Shown here: positions 1 to 6,612 of the stretch, piece by piece
Layout of the letters: each line of letters begins with the position of its first letter
Position numbering within the stretch: the first letter of the stretch is position 1
Assembly: GCA_013203365.1 (NCBI GenBank)
Contig: JABMQG010000340.1
Span: forward strand, 1-7,709
DNA from: Planctomycetota bacterium
Lineage (GTDB): Bacteria; Planctomycetota; Phycisphaerae; SM23-33; FEN-1343
Length of the DNA: 7,709 bases
Reading direction: 5' to 3'
Translations under genes and position numbers: made by a program
Notes under the pieces: model-generated
The model's input: the letters and a program-made list of their open reading frames with translations, nothing else
The model's database searches: none
What the model was told of the DNA's origin: nothing

Positions 1-1043
1 GGCCCGAAGGTTCCGTGCCCCTGCATCATGATAAAACCGTAGGCGGCGCTGTCCTTTATGGTGGCGGTCCGGCCGGGCATGACGGTTAGTTCCTTCGCGC
101 TGAAGGCCGGCGACTTGTAAACTATCCAGTTTTCCACGTAGCCTTGATCCTGCATTTCCCTCACTGGCTTGGCTGGTTTGGGGACCATGAAGCGGTTGGC
201 CTTGAAGTTGGGATCGACGTTGACCTCCCAGTCGATAACTTCAAGCAGGTACCGAAAATCGCCTTTTTTCTCCGGCGGGGTATTTTTCCACAGCAGTTCT
301 TCGGGAACTATGGAGTCGCCGGTAAGCGATTGATACATAGCAAAGATATCGGAGGCCGCCTGCGGCTCGTAGGTGCACAGGCTGCCTGGGGCATGCAGCA
401 CGCCGCCGGGCACATCCCAGCCGGTGCCGGGCTCCAGGCGATAGGCCTTGGAGATATTGGTTATCTTGTTGTCCCCCTTGACGAAATCCTTCAGGACCTG
501 GATGAGTTGCTCCTTGGTTGTGCCGGGCTCTAGGCCGAAGAACGTGTAGGGGAAATCGCCGCCGTGGTTGTTGACCTGTGTTGGGAAGAAATAGGCCTCG
601 GGCTTGGCGTGCTGATTGACGAGCTTGGCGTGCTGCTGGCGATGGTGAACGTGGTGAGGCAAGGCGCCCTTGTTGTCGAAGAACTTTGAATACATGGGCC
701 AACGGCCGTACTCGTCCCAAAGTCGCCGGCCGATGAGTTCCCCGGCCAGTTCCTGGACGGCGTCGCGCAACAGCAGTTGTTTGACCTTGCTGCCATCTTC
801 GAACACGATAAAGCTCAGTCCCTCGTTAGGCGAGGTAAGAGGGCCGTTGTCGGCCGGCGTTGTGGAGGAGAACCACCGCTCGTCTATGCCGCCGCGTCGG
901 CCACCGAGTGCGTAGTAATCGTCCGGATGCAGTTTTATTCTTCTGCCCGGGACGCAAAACTCACGCGGTACCCAGTTGGGCGCAAGCCTGACAATACCTT
1001 CTCCCTGCTCGAGGGCCTTTTCTGCAAGTGCTTTTGCTGACAT
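1..1043 (-). CDS. Mannose-6-phosphate isomerase-like cupin protein (C-terminus beyond the window)
   Basis: The frame is open from an ATG at 1043 through the window edge (347 complete codons, no stop), so the C-terminus is missing. The layout is that of type I phosphomannose isomerases. A His-rich segment HHVHH (residues 130-134) sits where the family has QVHP. QHAKPEAYF (144-152), with Glu149, matches the family HKPE segment. VPGGVLHAPG (211-220), with His217, followed by YEPQAASD (225-232), matches the family AGTxHA...YEIQxxSD. By analogy, His131 or His130, His133, Glu149 and His217 would bind a divalent metal such as Zn2+. Known members interconvert mannose-6-P and fructose-6-P in the cytoplasm; the substrate here is not established. 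An AGGAAGAGAGA stretch lies 8-19 nt before the ATG and supports this start. It lies 39 nt after the MalG-type gene with no visible terminator, so it probably shares that transcript. Fold assignment is fairly sure; the exact reaction is not. Confidence 0.8.
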   Translation of the reverse strand, partial: MSAKALAEKALEQGEGIVRLAPNWVPREFCVPGRRIKLHPDDYYALGGRRGGIDERWFSSTTPADNGPLTSPNEGLSFIVFEDGSKVKQLLLRDAVQELAGELIGRRLWDEYGRWPMYSKFFDNKGALPHHVHHRQQHAKLVNQHAKPEAYFFPTQVNNHGGDFPYTFFGLEPGTTKEQLIQVLKDFVKGDNKITNISKAYRLEPGTGWDVPGGVLHAPGSLCTYEPQAASDIFAMYQSLTGDSIVPEELLWKNTPPEKKGDFRYLLEVIDWEVNVDPNFKANRFMVPKPAKPVREMQDQGYVENWIVYKSPAFSAKELTVMPGRTATIKDSAAYGFIMMQGHGTFG

Positions 1044-1082
1044 TGGTTGTATCTCTCTTCCTAATTGGCTACGAAGGCCGTC

Positions 1083-3104
1083 TTATTTGAACGTAGGAAT
1101 GACTATCCCGCGAAGGATGATGTTCTGGCAGAAGACGAAGACCAGCAGCGTGGGCATCGCCGATATCACCAGCGACGCCATGACCACCGGGACCGAGTGT
1201 GTCTGCTGGAATTCGTACAGAAACACCATCAGGGTCCACATCTTCGGGTCCTGGCAGGTCAGGAATGCAAACATGAACGCCCCATAAGCCGTGGTGAACG
1301 CGGTCAGGGCAATCACGGCCAAGACCGGCTTGCACAACGGCAACGTCACTGAGACGAACATGCGGGTTTCAGAAGCACCGTCGAGCATGGCAGCCTCGTA
1401 GAGTTCCGGTGGAAGGGAATCGAAAAAACCCTTCAACAGGAAAATGGCGAAACCCTGTGCGATGCCTGGCAAGACCAAGGCTACGAACGTGTTCAACAGT
1501 GATACGTTCAGGTCTTCCCGGCCTATCCATCGCGCGATCACCGGCGGGCCGAACCAGCCGGCAAGCAGGGCACAGGCGGTGCCGATAAGAATGCTCCAGA
1601 ACATGGGCAACTTCAATTTCGTCAGGTAGCTAATGACGAAAAACATCACCATGCCGGATATACCCAGTATTATCGCACCCAATGGGAAGCTCTTGACCAA
1701 AAGAAACCCCGGGATCATCGCCACTTCAGTCGGGAACGCCATAACAGCTAGGAGGAAGATCAACACGTGGTTGGCGTATTTGAGGCGGAACCGGCTGAGG
1801 ACATATGCCGCCATCGGGTTAACCGTCAGCGTCGTCAGGATGGTCAAGACAACCAAGATTATCGTATTCCACAGCGCCCGGCCGTGAATGAAGACGAAGT
1901 CGAGCACGGCGGAGAAGTTGCCGAGGAGGAACTTTTTGAATATTTCCCAGTGATTTCTGGTAAAATTGACGTAATCGACAACATCGTATGGCAGTCGTAT
2001 ATCATCGAAAGACGACCACTTGCCTGCGTGCGCGGTGTTAAGTGCCTCGATGCTCCCCTGATAACGGTCGTTCAAGAATTGGTGCCAGAGCGCCTGGGGG
2101 TCGATGGGGTCGAAGTATTCCAGCAGGCAGTACTTGGAGCGTGCGAATCCCATCCACGTCCTTCGGGCATTTCGTTCCACGGGTGCCTTTGTGGTGAATG
2201 GTATGGCAGCGCTCGCGCTGGTTTCGGCGAGGTACTTGGCGAAAGCCTCTTTGGCCTGACTATTCAATCGGATGTAGGACAGCGGGATTATCCACCGCAG
2301 TGCGTGCAGTTGGAGCTTGCGCCCTTCTTCCTGGTTGGATAGCGCCGACCAACGGATGTCCGTCATGTACTTGAACGATGTCCCAAACTCTTCATTGAAG
2401 AGCCTGACCGACCCATACTGGCTGCGGACCTCGATGAAGGCCAGTTCGTCCAGGGACAACAGGTATTGTTCCGGATAGGGGCGTGAGATGACGAACTGGC
2501 GCCAATCCACGTGGCGAGGGACAGTTATGTCATAGTCCCAAACGCGGTTATAGTCGCGTGGCAGGCCCAGTTCCTCCCACTTGCCGGCGGTATCGTCGTA
2601 GATACTGTTGACCCTATCCAGGCTGCCGTACTTGTTCTTCATCGCCTGGAAGTACGCGTGGCGGACGGACAGCACGCTGTAGTCCTCGGTGGCGTAATAG
2701 ATGAATTGGAGATACTTCAGGTCGTCATTCACCTGGGCCATAAAATCGGCGTAATCGCGGTCGATGGTCTGGATGGCCTTCTCAGGTATTTTAGTGAGGT
2801 AATCAAACTGTTTTGTCTCGATGTTCTCGGGGCGATACCAACTGTCCTGGGCATATTGGTAGGCAAGTGTTCCGACGCTATTTTTCTCGACGACATACTT
2901 CCGGAACTGGGCAATTCGGGAGGTAAGGTAATCGGGAATCAACCTGAACTCCCGCCAATCCGCGATGCTGGTCGTGGCGGTGGTGAGCATCAGCATGAAG
3001 GGATAGACCATCGTGATGGCGCCGATCGTCAGCACAAGGTACAACGAGCCGATCAGTGCTCTCGTACGGAACGACTTTCGCCCTACTATCGGAATAACAG
3101 GCAT
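1083..3104 (-). CDS. MalG/UgpE-type carbohydrate ABC transporter permease with a giant extracytoplasmic insert
   Basis: This is one of the two membrane subunits of a CUT1-family sugar importer. The first helix is at about 17-41. Residues about 45-400 are mostly soluble and replace the short first outer loop of ordinary MalG proteins. The canonical permease core then resumes: helices at about 410-432 and 445-470, and AAYVLSRFRL at 432-441. The EAA loop YEAAMLDGAS is at 569-578, followed by LPLCKP; this loop contacts the ATPase. Final helices are near 591-615 and 640-665. Two more hydrophobic stretches (about 474-496 and 503-520) lie before the LLNT segment and are absent from standard members. 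Length is 673 residues against about 270-300 for the family. The ATG overlaps the preceding stop as TAATG, with AAGAGG ending 10 nt upstream, implying translational coupling to the fusion permease. The permease call is secure; the function of the insert is unknown. Confidence 0.93.
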   Translation of the reverse strand: MPVIPIVGRKSFRTRALIGSLYLVLTIGAITMVYPFMLMLTTATTSIADWREFRLIPDYLTSRIAQFRKYVVEKNSVGTLAYQYAQDSWYRPENIETKQFDYLTKIPEKAIQTIDRDYADFMAQVNDDLKYLQFIYYATEDYSVLSVRHAYFQAMKNKYGSLDRVNSIYDDTAGKWEELGLPRDYNRVWDYDITVPRHVDWRQFVISRPYPEQYLLSLDELAFIEVRSQYGSVRLFNEEFGTSFKYMTDIRWSALSNQEEGRKLQLHALRWIIPLSYIRLNSQAKEAFAKYLAETSASAAIPFTTKAPVERNARRTWMGFARSKYCLLEYFDPIDPQALWHQFLNDRYQGSIEALNTAHAGKWSSFDDIRLPYDVVDYVNFTRNHWEIFKKFLLGNFSAVLDFVFIHGRALWNTIILVVLTILTTLTVNPMAAYVLSRFRLKYANHVLIFLLAVMAFPTEVAMIPGFLLVKSFPLGAIILGISGMVMFFVISYLTKLKLPMFWSILIGTACALLAGWFGPPVIARWIGREDLNVSLLNTFVALVLPGIAQGFAIFLLKGFFDSLPPELYEAAMLDGASETRMFVSVTLPLCKPVLAVIALTAFTTAYGAFMFAFLTCQDPKMWTLMVFLYEFQQTHSVPVVMASLVISAMPTLLVFVFCQNIILRGIVIPTFK

Positions 3105-6100
3105 TACTTTGCAGCCTCTTTCGATGCCGCGGCGCTGAACTGCATCTTATTCAGCAGCCGGAGTTGATACAATGTGAAACCTATCAAGAGTGCCCCCAGT
3201 ATCCAGGCCTCAGCGGTGGCCATTCCGAAGTTGAGGAACAGATAGGCCTTGAACCAGATATCGAGCCCGACTGTGACCGTCACGTCTTCCGGGCCGCCTC
3301 CGGTCATGACGAAGATATTTGTTGATGCCCGCATCGCCCCGACCACGGCACCCACGAAATTGATGACGATCAGGGCCGACAGATTGGGGTAGACCACGTG
3401 TACGCACTTGGCCCAGATGCTGGCCCCGTCGAGGTCCGCCGCTTCGTACTGTTCCTCTGGGATACCCTTGAGGGCCGCCAGGTAGATCAGGCAGCCCGGT
3501 CCGACGCCGGCCCAGATGGTGGGAACGATTATCCAGAACATTGCCAAGTCACGGTCCTGAAGGAACTTTTGCGCTGTGAAATTCCAGGGCTTGGCGAACC
3601 ATACCACCAGGGCCGAGGCCCCGCCGTCACCGGTGATTCCCACAACTCGCCAGAGAAGATAGAACAGACCGGCGGCGGCGAAAGCCAACGGTAGGTACTT
3701 GCCCCAGCCGGTAACTCCTCGTCCGAACGAGGTGCGGGCCAAGCCAAACACGGCAAAGGCCAGCGCCAGGAAGATAAGGCCCTTCAGCACGATCATCATG
3801 GGTGCGGGCAAGTCGTTGAAGTACAGAATAATGCTGTTGATCAAGCCGGTGTCCGACTGTTCGTAGAGCAATTGCTTCCACATAAACATCGTGACGATGC
3901 CGGTAGTGACGGCTGGCAGGTAATACAACACGCGAAAGAAAACCTTGCCCTTGGGAATCTCTGTAAGAAATATGGCCAAGGCTATCGGGGCGAAAAAGCC
4001 CATGACCAGCGACATGACGAGGTATTGGAGTGTTTGCAGCAGGTATCGCCAGAACTCCGGGCTGCTGGTTACCTCGATGAAGTTTTTCAGATTGACCCAG
4101 GTGGATCCGCCCAGGATTTTGTAATCCTGGAAGGCCATCACCGTTCCGCGCAAGATAGGATAATAACCCCAGAGCACGACCAGACCTATCGCCGGGGCCA
4201 GGAAGAATACGATCGTCAACGTTCGACGGACCGTTTTACCCTGCACGCCGTAGCCTTCGAAATCGGCGGCCTTTCGGTGCAGTTTCACGGCCAAACGGAC
4301 CGTCGCGTAGGCGCCTCCGACCAGAAGCAACACGACCGCAACGGCTACAAACCAACCTACTCTGGTGCGTCTCTTGATAACCTCTTCGGGTAGATCGCCG
4401 AGGATGAACTTATTAACGCGGGTGCAGGTATCCGCCATCAACTTTTTGGGATCCCGGGCGAACCGCCCCTTTTCGTCGGGCACATCGCCGATGATAGCGT
4501 CTATCGGCACGCCGTACTCCCGCGTCATCACGTGTTGGAAACCCTTGCAGTACGGCTCGACCTTGGCGTATCGCTCAAGCAGGTCCCAAAGTTTTCGCCG
4601 TTCGTAGGGGATATTCTCCAACTCTTGTTCAAAGCCGAGGCTCTTGAGTACGCTTGGCCGAATGAACTCTTCCAGGCCCGCTTCGACAAAGGTTTGAACG
4701 CGAATGCGCTGGGCCTCCGGCCCCGTGACGTACTCTATGTATTTCCACGCCGCTTCGCGAATTCGCTTGTCTTGTTGTGTGGCGTTAATAGCCAGGTAGT
4801 GACCGGCAATAAACGCCGCGGGAGGGATGTCCTTCGTTCGGGAAGGAAACGCGAGCATGGACTGTGTGTCCACGTTACTCGCATCGGCATCGGACATGGT
4901 ACCGATGTTCATCGCATATTCAATTATCTGGTTGCGGCTCGACTGCCTGACGGCCCCTTTGCCGGCGAAGGTCTCCTGGCCCTTGGTCACGCCTACATAT
5001 ATCCTTCGCCGGCCATCGGATGTGGAGATATCGACGGCCTTTCCGCATACGGGGCAGGCCGCCCTGCCGTTTTCGAGCATCTCCGCAGACAGGTCAAACT
5101 CCCGATCCTCGTGTTTATTTTCGCAGCGCAGCCATTTAGTATAGAGGATTCGCCGGTACCATTTCAGTGCCTCTACGGACGCGTCATCGTCTGAGACAAG
5201 CCGCCACTTCAGGTCCGTCATGCTGTAATCCGGGTCGACGCCCTCGGCTGTCAGGCGTTCTCGCAATACATCCAGGCCCTTGTAATACTTCTCGCTGTTG
5301 CCGATCGCTATGTTCAACCGACGGTAGTCGAACGGTGGCGCCGGAACGGGCACGAGCTTGCCGTTTTCCAGCGGGTAGTAGCCCTGGACCACTTCACCGC
5401 CGGAGCTCCAGATATACTGAAGGAAGTGCCAGCCGGCGTATATGCCGGTGAGCATATTCAGGCCGTAGACTTGCGAATCTCCGCGTTTGGCGTCGGGCTC
5501 CTTGCTGGGAAGCCGGGTAAGGCGTCGTGCCATCCGATAAAACTCGTCCCAGTCCTGTGGCGACTTCAGCTCGACGCCGGCACTGGCGAAGATATCCTTT
5601 CGGCATAGGAGCGCCATCGAATAGTAGCCTTTGGGCACGCACCAGACCCTGCCGTCAATCTGCGCCAACTCCCAGACCATAGACGGGGCGTTGACCCCGG
5701 TGTACGGTTTTCCTGTTCTCTTGGTGTATTCGTTGACGTACTCATCCAGGGGCAGGAGAAACCCCTGATCGTAATAATCCCCGACCTGCCGGCCGAAAAG
5801 GTAGAATACATCCGGTGCGACACCACCGGCAACGGCAAGGAATTGACTACCTTCGGCAGCCGGTCCACTGATGTGAAGCGGCTCTAACTGAACAATACGA
5901 ACTTCAGGGTACTTTCGGCAGAATCCTTCAAAAACCCGACGATCGGCGACGCTTAGCGGGGAGGTGGATCTTTTGTCCGGAACGTCCCAAAGCCGCAACG
6001 GGATCCGATCGGCCTCGGCGATTGTCGGCGCCTGGGCCGGCGAGTCGGCAATCACGGCAGGCGGGAAACACAGACAAATGGCTGCGCAGATAAAGATTGC

Positions 6101-6136
6101 CCGAATTCCGCTGCCGTATGGATAGCTTACACGCAT
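3104..6136 (-). CDS. Fused sugar-binding protein and MalF/UgpA-type ABC permease
   Basis: One 1010-codon reading frame joins two importer parts that are usually separate. Residues about 11-30 form a signal peptide or anchor, with a possible cleavage site at VIA-D. Residues about 45-590 resemble family-1 solute-binding proteins: APDVFYLFGRQVGDYYDQG (107-125), the region around CRKDIFASAGV (178-188), and AAWKYIEYVTGPEAQ (462-476). A helix at about 595-616 would return the chain to the cytoplasm. A basic linker then leads to a canonical MalF-type core from about 639 (FFLAPAIG, then YYPILRGTVMAFQDY). The EAA loop YEAADLDGAS is at 897-906, and the last helix is near 965-990. The binding part carries an inserted Cys/His cluster (Cys338, His342, Cys361, Cys364). 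The core has two extra helices at about 781-801 and 815-834. The start has GTGAGG 11 nt upstream. It is first in the operon. No nucleotide-binding domain is present. Confidence 0.93.
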   Translation of the reverse strand: MRVSYPYGSGIRAIFICAAICLCFPPAVIADSPAQAPTIAEADRIPLRLWDVPDKRSTSPLSVADRRVFEGFCRKYPEVRIVQLEPLHISGPAAEGSQFLAVAGGVAPDVFYLFGRQVGDYYDQGFLLPLDEYVNEYTKRTGKPYTGVNAPSMVWELAQIDGRVWCVPKGYYSMALLCRKDIFASAGVELKSPQDWDEFYRMARRLTRLPSKEPDAKRGDSQVYGLNMLTGIYAGWHFLQYIWSSGGEVVQGYYPLENGKLVPVPAPPFDYRRLNIAIGNSEKYYKGLDVLRERLTAEGVDPDYSMTDLKWRLVSDDDASVEALKWYRRILYTKWLRCENKHEDREFDLSAEMLENGRAACPVCGKAVDISTSDGRRRIYVGVTKGQETFAGKGAVRQSSRNQIIEYAMNIGTMSDADASNVDTQSMLAFPSRTKDIPPAAFIAGHYLAINATQQDKRIREAAWKYIEYVTGPEAQRIRVQTFVEAGLEEFIRPSVLKSLGFEQELENIPYERRKLWDLLERYAKVEPYCKGFQHVMTREYGVPIDAIIGDVPDEKGRFARDPKKLMADTCTRVNKFILGDLPEEVIKRRTRVGWFVAVAVVLLLVGGAYATVRLAVKLHRKAADFEGYGVQGKTVRRTLTIVFFLAPAIGLVVLWGYYPILRGTVMAFQDYKILGGSTWVNLKNFIEVTSSPEFWRYLLQTLQYLVMSLVMGFFAPIALAIFLTEIPKGKVFFRVLYYLPAVTTGIVTMFMWKQLLYEQSDTGLINSIILYFNDLPAPMMIVLKGLIFLALAFAVFGLARTSFGRGVTGWGKYLPLAFAAAGLFYLLWRVVGITGDGGASALVVWFAKPWNFTAQKFLQDRDLAMFWIIVPTIWAGVGPGCLIYLAALKGIPEEQYEAADLDGASIWAKCVHVVYPNLSALIVINFVGAVVGAMRASTNIFVMTGGGPEDVTVTVGLDIWFKAYLFLNFGMATAEAWILGALLIGFTLYQLRLLNKMQFSAAASKEAAK

Positions 6137-6180
6137 CGCCGTTGACGCCTCACAGATTGTGGATCATACAGAAGCAGTAC

Positions 6181-6200
6181 GCCTGCCGAGGGCGGCAGGC
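6181..6200. repeat. Perfect GC-rich inverted repeat in the operon leader
   Basis: GCCTGCCG and CGGCAGGC form an 8-bp perfect stem around a 4-nt loop (AGGG on the plus strand). It lies 45 nt upstream of the fusion-gene start and downstream of the predicted promoter, so it would fold in the mRNA leader. No T-run follows on either strand, which argues against a simple terminator. It could be a dispersed palindromic repeat, a protein-binding site or an RNA structure. Confidence 0.6.
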
Positions 6201-6270
6201 TGTTCTGGGAAACGGTTCACCTCACCTCGCATCGTCTAAATTCCGGTGTCATCAATAGCACGACATAGCC

Positions 6271-6300
6271 TATATAGCGGCTCTCATGGTGGGGTGTCAA
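6271..6300 (-). promoter_or_regulatory. Sigma70-like promoter of the transporter operon
   Basis: On the minus strand a perfect TTGACA (6300-6295) is followed after 18 nt by TATATA (6276-6271). The predicted transcription start is near 6264, giving a leader of about 130 nt before the ATG at 6136. The -10 hexamer lies inside the perfect palindrome CTATATAG (6270-6277). The call rests on consensus match and position only. Confidence 0.55.
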
Positions 6301-6415
6301 TGGACAATGCAGTGAACTTTGCCTTTCTCGGCCCGTCCGGGCGGTTCGGCATGCGGCCCGGCGGGGCCACGGCGAGGCGGACGCCGATAGCACTGCCCGT
6401 GCCTTCCGGGGCCGG

Positions 6416-6427
6416 CTTTTTAAAAAG
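6416..6427. repeat. 12-bp AT-rich perfect palindrome
   Basis: CTTTTTAAAAAG is self-complementary. A further T-run follows it, and it sits about 30 nt upstream of the candidate GH4 -35 element. It may be an AT-rich upstream element or a binding site, or chance. A GC-rich stretch just before it lacks a convincing stem, so I do not call a terminator. Confidence 0.3.
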
Positions 6428-6458
6428 TTTTTTCAAGGCATTTTCCATAGCGATTTCA

Positions 6459-6487
6459 TTGACTTTCCCCCTCCATTGCTGTACGAA
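6459..6487 (+). promoter_or_regulatory. Possible promoter of the GH4 gene
   Basis: TTGACT (6459-6464) matches the -35 consensus at 5 of 6 bases. After a 17-nt spacer, TACGAA (6482-6487) matches the -10 consensus at only 3 of 6. Orientation and distance suit the GH4 gene (start at about 6613), but the -10 is poor. Confidence 0.25.
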
Positions 6488-6612
6488 ACGACTCCCGGTT
6501 CGCGAAAGAGGTCTCTGGCCACTCGCGATGGGCTGTTGGAGCACTCGTATCGCGGACAAGCACCACGTGGCGCCGAATCCAGGCGTCTTGGTTTTCATAC
6601 CACTATGGTTCA

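Larger units (their letters stand above)
6137..6612. other. Divergent intergenic regulatory region
   Basis: These 476 nt separate the transporter operon (minus) from the GH4 gene (plus). They contain a strong promoter-like pair on the minus strand, a GC hairpin in the resulting leader, a weaker promoter candidate on the plus strand, and a 12-bp AT palindrome. Short reading frames exist on both strands (6246-6626 plus, 6284-6613 minus), but they overlap each other, have poor start signals and show no recognisable domain. I treat them as non-coding. The arrangement suggests shared control of import and hydrolysis. Confidence 0.7.

Noticed and set aside
2511..3167. 218-codon open frame on the plus strand opposite the MalG-type gene
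   Set aside because: It is antisense to a gene with clear permease motifs, shows no domain pattern, and is explained by codon bias on the opposite strand.
4532..5194. 220-codon open frame on the plus strand opposite the fusion gene
   Set aside because: It is antisense to the binding-protein part, has no recognisable domain and no ribosome-binding site.
6207..6220. LacI-type operator candidate GGGAAACGGTTCAC
   Set aside because: The CG centre and the AA/TT steps fit, but other arm positions mismatch and no regulator gene is in the window; too weak to call.
6355..6368. Small GC hairpin GGCCC-N4-GGGCC
   Set aside because: A 5-bp stem in a very GC-rich stretch is expected by chance, and no T-run follows it directly.
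6563..6570. CCACGTGG palindrome upstream of the GH4 gene
   Set aside because: An isolated 8-bp palindrome with no second copy or extended symmetry; not distinguishable from chance.
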